A stretch of DNA of 64,000 nt from Mucidula mucida (taxonomy: Eukaryota; Basidiomycota; Agaricomycetes; Agaricales; Physalacriaceae): NCBI GenBank assembly GCA_015501055.1, contig JADNYV010000003.1:744001-808000 (forward strand), given 5' to 3'. Shown here piece after piece: positions 35,211 to 46,100 of the stretch. A program made the translations under genes and the position numbers. Position 1 is the stretch's first letter; each line of letters starts with the position of its first letter. The notes beneath the pieces were generated by a model. The model saw nothing but the letters and a program-made list of their open reading frames with translations, did no database searches and was not told where the DNA came from.

Positions 35211-35220
35211 GTATATAAGG
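35211..35220 (+). promoter_or_regulatory. TATA box
   Basis: gtatataagg sits about 165 bases upstream of the proposed ATG at 35384 of the small Pro/Ser-rich gene. The distance implies a leader of about 130 bases. Confidence 0.4.
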
Positions 35221-35383
35221 GAACTGCAGCAATATAAGAACCAGCCATTTTACTTTGACTCCCAGCGGCACCCCGAAATACTTAGGAGCGGGGATATTCC
35301 GCGCGTCGGATCGATCGATCGACGACTCATTGTCGCCGTTCCGCGTCCACAAAGCACCAAAGCGTGTTGTCCTCTTACTACCA

Positions 35384-36054
35384 ATGTTGCCCAGTCCCGC
35401 CCCATCCAACGACGGCTTGCTCGCCCCTCTTCCCGTTGCCAAAGGCCACCTTGAGCCGCATGTCAGCAATCTCCCGAGACGGCGTCGCCCGACTCAGCTG
35501 CCTACCCCAGACACTGACACTGACACCATCCCTTCCGCGTTATCCAGTCGCTCGTCGTCTCCCCTACTGAAAAAGCCCTTGCCTCGCACCCGGCCCACAT
35601 CCCCGCCACCGTCCTCATCTTCCCAATCTTCCTCTCCATTTCCCCGACGAGCGCCCCAATACAACCCTCCACATCAATATACACGTGCTAAAGGGCATGT
35701 TCAGCCGCACGCCTCAAACGTGCCCCGACGACCACGCCCCGTCTAGTGCTCCCTGGGTCTGGCATATATTCGCTGCCTCCATCAAATGACTCGGATGATT
35801 CTGGTATTCCGGACCCATATTTCAGATACAATGGCGAATCCCGCGCATCCATTCTGGCGCGCGCTCTCTTCTATCTATGCGCGTCTGAATCCAAATGGCA
35901 AGAAGGCCTAGTCGAGGGTGTTTACATGCGCCTACATGACCTGGGACTCGTTCCACTGCCATGGATGGGTGGTCTGCGAAGGGAAGGTCTTGAAGTCGTA
36001 GAATGGGAGATCAGGAATATGATACTGGGTCTTGAAGGGCAGATAGAAAGTTGA
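35384..36054 (+). CDS. Hypothetical Pro/Ser/Arg-rich protein
   Basis: Not recognised. Proposed start MLPSPAPSNDGLLAPLPVAK. The N-terminal part is low-complexity (PRRRRPTQLPTPDTDTD and TSPPPSSSSQSSSPFPR) and repeats a short unit, KGHLEPHVSNLPRR and KGHVQPHASNVPRR, the second partly inside the intron. An intron with donor GTGCTA near 35689 and acceptor before 35747 joins QYT to LLPGSGIYSLPPSNDS. The folded-looking C-terminus is ASILARALFYLCASESKWQE and YMRLHDLGLVPLPWMGGL, ending EGQIES. Expression is plausible from the TATA box and codon order. No function assigned. Confidence 0.5.
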
Positions 36055-36452
36055 TGAGACATGTAAATGTTGTATGTTCCAGTGTATTGCCTGTTATCGT
36101 ATTATCTGACACGCTTTGTGGTGAGTAATCCTCGGAGCACTTATTCGACCGAACGGACCAATCGCACACTTCGAGTTCGCGATGTCGTCGCTGCTAGCGC
36201 TGCTGGTCCTATTTGTCTCGAAGCAGTAACTCTAGGCCATGCCTGTCAAGACTGACCACCCTATCGTTCAGAGATCATGCTTCGCTAGTTTGAGCATTGC
36301 GTTCTCGCGTTTCGCGGATCTTCTCCCGTTCAGCTGCAGTCTTTTGTCGAAATTCTACCGAGAAAGTTTTCAGACTGCAATCCACTGCCATCTTGCGAAC
36401 CTTGCTTTCAAATGCACGTTCTGTCACGTAACTAGGTGTTTGTCAGAACAGG

Positions 36453-36460
36453 TATATATT
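36453..36460 (+). promoter_or_regulatory. TATA box of the OYE gene
   Basis: TATATATT lies 38 bases before the ATG at 36499. The same motif is kept before the decayed copy (41976-41983), so the duplication included the promoter. Confidence 0.5.
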
Positions 36461-36498
36461 CTGGCAACACCGCTACTATTATCGTTTGATCCCTCATC

Positions 36499-38110
36499 AT
36501 GTCTCCTTCCCCTCCAGAGAATGTCGCTGCCTTGTTCAAGCCCCTCACCCTGGGGTCTGGTGTGCTGACGCTGCCCAACCGTATCGTCTTGGCTGCCTTG
36601 ACGCGCAACCGTGCGGTTCCTACGACTGTGCCTAACGAGGTCATGAAAGGTGTGCCCTTGTTGCCGTCATCCAATGGGCGTAATGATGGACGAATGAATT
36701 CTGATTTCCAGATTATTATCTCCAACGCGCCGATGCTGGTCTGCTCATCACTGAAGCCATCCCCACGTCGTACCAAGGGTGAGCAAGCTGAATCTCGGTC
36801 CCGATTGTTGATTGACGCGTTCTTTCAGCACGGAATGGGCCAATGCTCCTTGCTTGCATACTGAAGAACATGTGGCGGCATGGAAGACGATAATTGATGC
36901 TGTCCACGAGAAAGGCACTCTGATATTCGGTCAGGCGAGTACCTCTTTCGCATCATTCGTATTTTGAATGTTGCTGATCTTGATCGATCTAGCTTTGGCA
37001 CGCAGGACGCGTATGCCACCCGGACATGCCTCTTCAAGCAGGCCGCGTACGTGTTAGCATTCCTCTCCAGCTTCACCATTCTGACATAGGATAGCCGACC
37101 CTCGGACCATCAGCTATAGGCGCGCGCGATAAAGAAAAGTTTAGACTGCTTCCAGGTTATCCAGGCTATGTCACGGTCCGTGATTTTGTTCCCCCTTGGA
37201 GAAATGCGCGCGCTCATCGGTAGACAACAATAGCCCACCGAAATTCCGGATCCCCAAGTGATCGTCGATGAGTTCAAGCAGGGCGCAATCAACGCAAAGA
37301 AAGCTGGATTCGATGGCGTTGAACGTAAGTTCATTTTCCGACGTACAATTGACGGAACATGATGCTAAGCACCGTATTCCTGTTAGTCCACGCATCCAAC
37401 GGATATCTGATCAATCAGTTTATCGACTCGAGCTCTAACCAACGCACGGATGCCTGGGGCGGTTCCGTTGAGAAACGGGCCAAGTTTGTACTCGAGCTCC
37501 TCAAAGAGTGCGTCGCAGTTTTTGGCGAAGGCAGAGTCGGAATCAAGTTTTCACCTTGCGGTGGGTACAACGACATGGGGTACTTCGTTATTATTGTCGA
37601 GTCATATTTGTGCTCACCTATTGGTTTTATTAGCATGCCGCTGGCAGAAACCCTCGCGCAGTATTCTTACATCTTGACCGAGGCCAACAAGCTACCTTTG
37701 GCGTACATCTGCTTAGCGCGGTGGAGCCCGATGTTTGAAACCCACTACGATGGCACGTATACGTTCCTCTGCTCTATCTTCAATCAGCTCAACCTCTTTC
37801 CACATGTAAACCGCGTGCCACGCCACACGATGTCCTCGAGAGCTACCGCAAATATGTTACAAACTTCCCATTCTGGCTGAATGTCGCAATGCTACCGGAA
37901 GAGTCCGCCCAACTCATAAATGAGGGGAAAATCGATGGCGTCGAGATCGGCATCCCGTTCATCGTCAATCCGGACTTGGTGAAGCGTGTTCTTCACGGGA
38001 AGGAACTGAGTGTGGCTTTAGATGTCAAGAGAATCTACGGATTCGGGCCTAACGTGCCGCTCGAGGAGCAACGAAAGGGATACACAGACTACCCCACTGC
38101 CGAGTACTGA
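36499..38110 (+). CDS. Old Yellow Enzyme-type NADH:flavin oxidoreductase
   Basis: FMN-dependent ene-reductase of electrophilic alkenes. Exon 1 is MSPSPPENVAALFKPLTLGS and LPNRIVLAALTRNRAVPTTV. Then DYYLQRADAGLLITEAIPTS, TEWANAPCLHTEEHVAAWK, LWHAGRVCHPDMPLQAGR and PSAIGARDKEKFRLLPGYPG, spliced to PTEIPDPQVIVDEF. The active-site HxxN lies in HASNGYLINQFID. Next is RTDAWGGSVEKRAKFVLEL, and the end is GYTDYPTAEY. Intron 36935-36992 is a GC-AG intron. The junction between ETHYDG and PRATPHDVLESY (37755-37815) could not be placed with a standard donor and may hide an indel. It is the better-preserved partner of the relic at 42027-43057. Confidence 0.85.
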
Positions 38111-38644
38111 TGGATGCGCTGTACCGATCGTGAGTGAGTTAATAACAACTTGACCATGCGCAAAGTTCGAAGGCGAACAATCTTCACCCAGGCGGCGGGG
38201 TACTGGACAAGTAAGAGTAGCCGTAGTGCTAGACCAGACCAAATCAAGGAATGAGTCCTGGGTCAAGCGTTAGAGAAGCGTCGCCCTGCTGCAGACCGTC
38301 AAAGATATCATGCAATCCTTCGATGATACTACCAGTTCTCGACACCTCAACGAGAGGTAAGTACGATGATAAACGAGAAACCGCTGGCGACCGGTGTTCT
38401 ATCAAGTTGGGTGGTCAAAGTCGAAAGTATCTGCCTTGCCAGTTAATCGCCGTACACAGAGAAATACCACACGAAGAGTCCCTGGTGAAGGTTCATGGCC
38501 GATGAGAGCGGGGTGGTTCTCTCCATGGGTATATGATGCCTCGAAATTAGAACATTGTGCTACGGTAAGAGTAGTGCTCGATAGATGGCTAGAATTGAAG
38601 ATAGCCCCCAACCGATTGTAGAATGTCCATTGATAGATGTGTCA
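38111..38644. other. Intergenic between convergent genes
   Basis: About 530 bases between the OYE and lactonase stop codons. Only short frames without recognisable content. Confidence 0.4.
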
Positions 38645-39747
38645 CTATATGACCACCGCCGTAGTCCTCGCAACAGCGCTAGAGTTCCGCGCCACCTCGA
38701 CCAAATCATCTCCCAGTCGCTCATATACAACCATACCGCCACTAACCGCCCCAAGCGCAACCAGGTACGCGTCATTCTCGCCACCGAATATCATGCCCCG
38801 TATGTTCACAAGTCCCGTGAACACCTGGCGAACCAATTTGAGATTCAAGTCGAATATAGCGATACTATCTCCCCGCGGATCGGGCGTACCCCCGATATTT
38901 CGGTTGGATGCATAGAGATACTCTGAGGCGAGCAGGAGTTCCGCGGCGGCATATGTCGAGTTGTACGGTACATCGGAGGGGACGATTGTGACGTTCGCAA
39001 GAAGCTGAGAGGTGTACGAGAGGCTGGAAGTTGGTGGGATGACTTCCTTCGTTAACGTGTTCGTTTTCTCGTGAAGGACATAGAGGGTATCATTGGAGAC
39101 AACCATGTGCCGAGGACCACTTCCCGTGTCGTGCGCCAGAGCGCCGTGGACTGTCCACGTCCCTTTCAAGGTATCTTGGCCGACGCGCCAAATCTTGTCT
39201 GCTCCAAGGTCGGTGACGAGCACTTCCTCGTCGTACTGCAATGTCATGTGAGGAAACGACGTGCCGTTCACCGGAGGTTCGAATGTGATGAGGTTGGAGG
39301 TTGTTGTCAGTTCATACCCATAGAGGGCTGTCGAAACAAGAAGCCCGTCTCCGGATCCGTACTAGGACTCGCTCTAAATATGCAGGTAGAGATAACAGAA
39401 TACGCACATTCATAATTGGGACATTTCCGTCCGAGAGGGAACTACAGTAGGCTGGTCCTATTCCACCAGAGCTAATTGAATCCACGATGCTCAGACGGCC
39501 ATCAAAAAACGCGTAGGACGTCAGAGTGCCATTGTCAATTTCATTGACGCCACTGTTTCGTGAGAAGATAGGACGGACGAGGAAGAGGTACGCACTAAAT
39601 GAGACGGTTGTTGTGCTTGAACAGCCAGGATGGATTAGGTTCCGTGGGTGTTTCGCAAAGGTATGAGAGGGCACCCGAGTCTGAGTCAAAAAGGTAAGAA
39701 ACAATGTAGGACGTGTAGCCCCCGGCAAGGATGTTCAGCTTGACCAT
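38645..39747 (-). CDS. Seven-bladed propeller lactonase (6-phosphogluconolactonase-like)
   Basis: Beta-propeller of the YbhE/3-carboxymuconate cyclase-like lactonase family; hydrolyses a sugar or muconate lactone (substrate unknown here). The start MVKLNILAGGYTSYIVSYLF lacks a signal peptide. Exons continue with CETPTEPNPSWLFKHNNRLI, GVNEIDNGTLTSYAFFDGRL, GGIGPAYCSSLSDGNVPIMN, then YGSGDGLLVSTALYGYELTT. The large last exon has FPHMTLQYDEEVLVTDLGAD, HDTGSGPRHMVVSNDTLYVL and EYLYASNRNIGGTPDPRGDS, ending SSAVARTTAVVI. The GxGPRH and ASNR motifs are family-typical. Two introns. It sits between the two OYE copies, which may be chance. Confidence 0.85.
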
Positions 39748-40162
39748 GGGACAAGGTGGCGATGTGGGTGGTACCAGATCAAAGTCAAGAGCAGGTCAGG
39801 GGCCGAAATAGGTCTTTTTATGTTGTAAGGGTTGGTTTCAGGCGCGAGAGAGCGCCGCCGTGTAACGCGAAAACTTATAGGTGCAATCTATAAACACGAG
39901 ACTCAAGTATGCTGGCTATCGTGACGGATGCTTGTTGCTCCAAGAGATGATTAACCTTTCCGACGATAACGATGAGGTAGCGGGGAAAGCTTGATTTTTA
40001 AAACAAAACAGTCTGAAGGCAGGAAACGGTGAAGATAAGGTAGACTCATTGTCGGCCGAATATGATATCCGGGCCGAGAAGTCCGCCAACTGCGTGGCGC
40101 ACGGATTGATGCCGTTACTTAAGAATGAGATTATAAATGCGATAACGGAACGCGCTGTATTG

Positions 40163-41335
40163 CTACATGCGAACAATCAGTTTCCCATTCATCTCTGCTT
40201 CCCGCCACGATTCCAACTCTTTTGTATCGGAGAATTTTGGTCGGAATGTAAAAAGGTACGACCCTCCTGCGCCTATTATCGCAGGGATTATGTCGGCAGA
40301 CTGACTAATGGCGCGACGCTGTAGTTCCTCGTAGCTTTCCCCAGTAGGAGGAAGCTCTCTTCGCAAAGCCCAGGTCCAGTATTCCCGAAATAGGATCTTT
40401 ACACTCGTCAGCCACAAAGGAAACATAGCTGGAGAAGCGTACCCATCGTCTGAAGAGATCTCCAGTAAACATGGTCGCCGCGGTACCGACAGGAATACCT
40501 AGCGTGTATACGCCGATACGATCTGCCATGTCTTCGTCTTGCCGTTCGAGGATCGCATACCGAAGGGCTTGCGCGGGGTCGGTTTTTGCAATAGATCTAA
40601 CGATAAGTCAGGACAACTACCGTCCGTAGAACTATGATTTCACTCTATATGTTTGTCGCAAAGCTTAGCTATTCCCATGCTTCTGCGAAGGAGAGCATAT
40701 CGGAGCACACACGTAGTATTTGTCGTGGCCATCAACCTATAAGGCGTTCTGAAGAAGCGAGAGGAGATGCAGTGACATACCCCATGTGTACATCGCATAA
40801 GACGGAGAGGGAAGTGAACTGGTACTTGTCCGCCGCAATAGAAATCTCCTCCAGTAAAGGGAATGCCACACGGCCAAGGTCTGGAAGTGGAGGCGTGGGG
40901 TATGTATATTTGAAGAGTACTTCCAGAACTTCCGATCTCTCTGAGAGCTCGACGTTGTCATCTGTACTGCAGGGAAAAGGCGGAAAGACTGTTGTATGAG
41001 TATCGATATTCCTTTGATGGACCTTGAAGATGACGTTGTCAGACGAGCGGATGGAAAGGTCTGCGGTCTCATCTGTGACTGGTCCAAACACATCAGCTTC
41101 CAGAGTGTTGCTCCAAGGCCAAAGAAGACATACAATCGGGATGGACTTTCAACGCTTCATTGTTGTCGGACATTAGACCACAGTGTAGGAATACTTTCTG
41201 GTTAGCAGAGTAGGGAAGGACAGACGCCGAATCAGTGTCCGTGTCGACTTTTGAGAAGCCCAGTCTCCGAGTCGGATCGCCGTCAAAGGTGGTCGATGTT
41301 TCCGTCGGTGGAAGTTCGTTTGGGTTAATCAACAT
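40163..41335 (-). CDS. BTB/POZ domain protein
   Basis: Belongs to the expanded basidiomycete BTB family; role unknown, possibly a substrate adaptor. Proposed start MLINPNELPPTETSTTFDGD, with an intron of about 90 nt joining to DVFGPVTDETADLSIRSSDN. The BTB core follows: VIFKVHQRNIDTHTTVFPPF, VELSERSEVLEVLFKYTYPT and EISIAADKYQFTSLSVLCDV. A helical extension has DPAQALRYAILERQDEDMAD. A phase-0 intron after FRRW leads to ILFREYWTWALRRELPPTGE and the end EMNGKLIVRM. The exon at 40650-40740 is only roughly placed. Confidence 0.7.
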
Positions 41336-42026
41336 CTAAAAGGACACGATGGGATGCAAGCGAAAGCATTCAGTCTGGTGAACGGTCGGGTAAAAACGTC
41401 ATTGAGAGAGCGTCTGAGATAAGCTTTCCTCGAGACCGCAAAATACTGTTGCTTCGAGAGCTAGTTGAAAGTTACACATGTCGTGCGTAGGAATGAAGAA
41501 GCAGAATCAACAATCTTCGAGTATGTAGGCCTGCATATGACATGTCGCAATCGCCGTACCCTGGCCAAGAAAGCACGGCCATCTCGAGCGAGAGAACCAA
41601 CGAAAGTCAAGAGGCTGGAAACCATAACTCCACAAGAAAGGGAAAACAAAGCTGCCGAGGTTGGTTGACAGCCGTGAAGCCAAAGTGTCCAAGTTTCGCG
41701 ACGCGACGATGGCCGTTGAAGACAAGTTGTGGAAGAGCGGAAGAGAAATTGATGGCATCATTTACGCGCGTGTCAGAAGACCTGGCCAAAGTGTCACCCA
41801 CTGAATATGGCCATTCGTTTTGACGCGTTTTGTACTGCGTAATCCTCGGAGCTGGACCGAATAACAGTCCTTTTCTTCCATTGCCAAGAAGGTTCAGGCT
41901 GCAATCATTGCCATCTTATTAATCTTGCTTTCGAAGGCACCTTCTTTCATGTCACTATGTGTATGTTAAAAGAGGTATATATTCTCACAGAACAACAACA
42001 TTACTATTATCGTTTCATCCCTCATC
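41336..42026. other. Intergenic with a possible coding relic
   Basis: Between 41520 and 41803 two overlapping frames on the plus strand look protein-like: REPTKVKRLETITPQERENK in one, and VDSREAKVSKFRDATMAVED in the next, ending near 41803. No start, no recognised domain and no clean intron was found. From about 41880 the sequence is homologous to the promoter of the OYE gene at 36499 (same TATATATT at 41976-41983). Confidence 0.35.
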
Positions 42027-43057
42027 ATGTCTCCTTCCCCTCCAGAGAATGTCGCTGCCTTGCCCCTCACGCTTGGATCTGGTGTGCTGACGCTGTCCAA
42101 TCGTATGGTCATGGCCGCCATGACGCGCAACCGTGCGGTTCCTACGACTGTGCCTAACGAGGTCATGAAAGGTGCGCCTATGTTTACATCTTCCGATGGC
42201 GTAGTGGTGACCACTGACTTCTGATCTTGGAATATGATCTTCAACGCGCCGATGCTGGTCTGCTCATCACTGAAGCCATCCCCACGTCGTACCAAGGGTG
42301 AGCAAGCTGAATCCGGTCCCGTTGATGATTGACGCGTTCTTTCAGCACGGAATGGGCCAATGCTCCTTGCTTGCACACTGAAGAACATGTGGCGGCATGG
42401 AATACGATAACTGATGCTGTCCACGAGAAAGGCACTCCGATCTTCGGTCAGGCGAGTATCTCTTTTGCGTCATTGGTATTTTGAGTGTTGCTGATGTTGA
42501 TCGAGCTAGCTTTGGCACGCAGGAAGTGTATGCCACCCGGACATGCCTCTTCAAGCAGGCCGTGTATGTGTTAGCATTTCTATCCATCTTCGTCATTCTA
42601 ACAGTAAGATAGCCGAACCTTGAACCATCAGCTATAGGCGCGCGCGATAAAGAAAAGTTTAGACTGCTTCCAGGTTATCCAGCTATGTCACGGTCCGTGG
42701 TTTTGTTCCCCCTTGTAACTGGTTTCAAGGGCGGGGGTTTTATGGGCAACCCCACCACGCTCCACGCGGCATGACGTTCTCGAGAGCTACCGCAAATATG
42801 TCACAAACTTCCCGTTCTTGCTGAACGTCATGATGCTACCGGAAGAGTCCACCCAACTCATAAATGAGGGGAAGATTGATGGCGTCGAGATGGGTGCTCC
42901 GTTCATCGTCAATCCGGATTTGGTGAAACGGGTACTTCACGGCAAGGAACTGAGTGTGGCGTTGGATGTCAAGAAACTTTAAGGTTTCGGGCCCGACGTG
43001 CCACTTGAAGAACAACGAAAGGGATACACAGACTACCCCATGGCGGTTTATGATTAG
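42027..43057 (+). pseudogene. Decayed second copy of the OYE gene
   Basis: The first exon (MSPSPPENVAALPLTLGSGV, LSNRMVMAAMTRNRAVPTTV) is almost the same as in the gene at 36499 but lacks the Phe-Lys pair. Decay marks are direct. The TTTCCAG acceptor of intron 1 is replaced by CTTGGAATATG (42222-42236). HAGR became HAGS. CCAGGCTATG lost two bases. The segment corresponding to about 37197-37818 of the intact copy is missing and replaced by about 50 bases of other DNA (42715-42765). A TAA stop at 42980-42982 replaces ATC-TAC. The C-terminal GYTDYPMAVYD with stop at 43055-43057 is still readable. The catalytic HxxN exon is gone, so no active enzyme is possible. Confidence 0.88.
42715..42765. repeat. 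Repeat-like patch at the deletion junction of the OYE relic
   Basis: The bases that replace the missing OYE interior begin gtaactggtttcaagggcgg and resemble 9081-9117 on the far side of the window. No target-site duplication or inverted ends are visible. It may be the remnant left when a mobile element and flanking gene sequence were deleted together. Confidence 0.5.
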
Positions 43058-43180
43058 TGTATGTATTGAAAACCATCAATGCTGTCAACCTCCAAAAGAC
43101 ATTCGATTTGAGAAATACAGTCTAAATTACAACACGCAAAAGTTTGGAACGTAAATAAGTAGCATGAAGTACATGGTCTA

Positions 43181-46100
43181 TTAGATCTTCATGAAAGAGA
43201 ATATCGAGCTCATCTCCACCCATCTTCTCCCGCATTGGTCCAAATACTTCTCCACGCAGGCTGTCATGGAATCAAAAAAGTCAGAATGCTTGGATACCAG
43301 GACCTTGACTTCCTCCTCTGTTGACGACCCTGTAGAAGATTTGATTGCTCGTTCCCCGTCGAAAAGCGACAAGTAGAAGCGAAGCTGGTCGTAAAGATGC
43401 GAATCAGAGTACTAGTTGTCTGTTAGAATAAGCTCTCTATAGCAACAAGCAGACCTACCTCGAATGCAACGCGTCCGACACAAGCTCTACGGCGACATCG
43501 ACCTCCGTAGACACCCATCATACGCGTCCGGAAACCGCATGTCGGATCGTCGCAAACAGTCCATCCCTCGTAGAAACGAGCAATGTGTTGTCGTATTTGA
43601 ATTTCCAATTGAACTTGCATACTGCACAGAGCGATCGGAGCGTGGCACTCGGCCTTGGTGCACTGCAAACCTTGGGATTGTACCATGGAATCCTGGAGAA
43701 AACTTAGCAGCGGAGCGATTTGGGGAGAACGACACTTACCTTGCGCTCGTTGATTGCGCTGAACGTGTTCAAATGGGAGCACTTCCGACAGGTCACGACG
43801 AACGGTGTGGCCTCTTTGAATCGCTCGGCATCCGAGATTTGAGAGTCTAGAGACGAGAAGGCACGCTCTTCCGAGAAGCTACTGGCAGCAGTGACTCTAT
43901 ACCGCGCGGGGTCTAAGCCTATTAACGAGGCCGTCAGCAAAGAAGCTGATACTAGAAATATGACCTACCTAGACATTCGGCGAGGCGCGTACGTTCGGTG
44001 CCCTCAATTGGGTCACAAAGCCGTTCTATTGGCGGTAGAATCTGGTTGGCAAGATAATACTCGTAATCTGTTTACCATTATGAGCTCTCTGCATAGACAA
44101 ATGAATCGCGAACCGCTTACCGATCTTAAGGTCGGAGTCCGCCTTCCGAAGATCATCTGGATGACGCGCGCGATCGGCCAGGGTGTTCTTGGTAGATTCC
44201 TTTGAGTCGGGCAGACAGAAAATGTACGGGATGACATCCCCGCCCTTCGCGGCTTGGCCCTTTGCGATCATTCGCCGCGCCACGGCCACGTGAGGAAGTC
44301 CTTCACTCTTCGGATAATCTCCAGGGTTTTTACCCAGTCGCTGGTCACTTTGAGGAGAAGTGCGGAGAGGAAAAAACAGGACAACTGACCTTGAAGACAA
44401 TGAACTCGTCGAGTTTTATCTTCCCCTCTCGGATGTTTTGCCCAATTGTTGTTAGATACTCATGAATCTCCTCAACGACGATTTCGGTTGGATCTCCAGA
44501 GAGGATCTTATCCAGAACAAATCTGCAACCAAATCAGTAATAGGCCTTACGAATGGCAATACTCAAGACGCACTGAGAAACATTCTTCGACAAGACACAA
44601 TACTCTCGACGTTTCATATCGAGACCTTTAACCTCGATCGCTGTCTTTGTCCCCTCCTCGAACTTGATAGCCGCATATTTCTTCTTCTGCAGTAATAGCA
44701 GCCGTTGAAATACGCCGTCCAGGTCGATCTCCAGGAGTTTGTAGCACTTGTTCACGGCGTCCTTGAACTCCCGGGCAATCTTCAGAGCCTCCGATAGTTC
44801 AGTGACATTGGAGTTAACGAAAACAGAGTCCGTGTCACCATAGACGACCTACATATAGGAATTAGTAGCGGTAGATGACTGGATTATGGGACTTGCATCT
44901 AAATTGAGGCTCTCGGCGAGTTCTCGAGTGTGGGTCAAGATTTCTCTACCCTTGAACGTCGTCAAGGCAGCCAAGGGTTTGGCGTAAAATCTGGAAGCCT
45001 CGAATCCGAGACAACCGTACATACTGTTTGCCGTAAGTTTGAGCGCCTGCTGTTTAATGTCATACTGCAAACGTTCTGCTGCGCTGGTTTTCTTGTCATT
45101 CATCAACGACTTGACTTGTCTTCGGCGCTGGACTAAAGTTGAAATAAGGCGCGGGAGTACGCCCTGAGGAATACTGTTGCCAGGTGGTTCGGGAAGGTTC
45201 TCTTCGTCAATCTAATGAACGTGAATTTGAAAAGGTCGTATACGTATTGAGGAACCCCTACCGGAGTGTCGTTGTCAATCGATTCAGCGGTTGTGAAGTC
45301 GATGTTGTACTCTTGAATGATGCTGGGGTACAACGAGTTGAAATCCATGACCAAGATGAACTTGTCCCAAAGGCCGCGCTTCGGTTCGAAGACCAAGCCA
45401 CCCTTGTACTTGTCTCGTTTCGCTTTTGTGTTCTTGTCTTCCTTCTTTATGATGTCGTTTGCATACGTTCGGCCCCAGCTCTTATCCGGGCAGATGTACT
45501 TCAGACGATGGAACTCGTGAAGTAAAATGTACTCGTTTCGTTCGGCACGACCACCATTGAGGGTTTTGTTCCTATAAGCTCGAGTCAGAACGACCTATGT
45601 CCATGCAAGCGCTTTCATACCACGAGTTTCCGGCGAGATTAGTCAATTGCTTCGTCAAGGGCAAAATTTGTACTTTAGAAGCAATCGCCATTTGGTAGTG
45701 CGCATCAAGTTCACAATGTCGCACAAATGTCAACAGCCTGTCGGGCCCACTGACAGTGAAGTCGAAATAGCTAGCAGTATCATCCGGATCGATATCCTGT
45801 CGCTCGTTCTTCAAATGGGTCTTGCACATTTCCGTCAAAGACCAAGTGGTCGAAGAGATCATGCCCTATGACGCACATCATAATCCAATTCGATATTTTG
45901 GTTCCGGCCGTACCTTAGCGGCGTCACTGGATAGATCACACAACAAGCGACCGGCCAGAAACTTGATGTTTGAGCCCTGCTTCCCGATGTTAGGCCATTT
46001 GTCGCGTCGGAACCGACCTATTCTTGACCAATGGCTGACTTTGAGCTCCTTCATCCTATGGACCAGGACGTCCAGAGATTCTCCGAGGAACTCATGTCCG

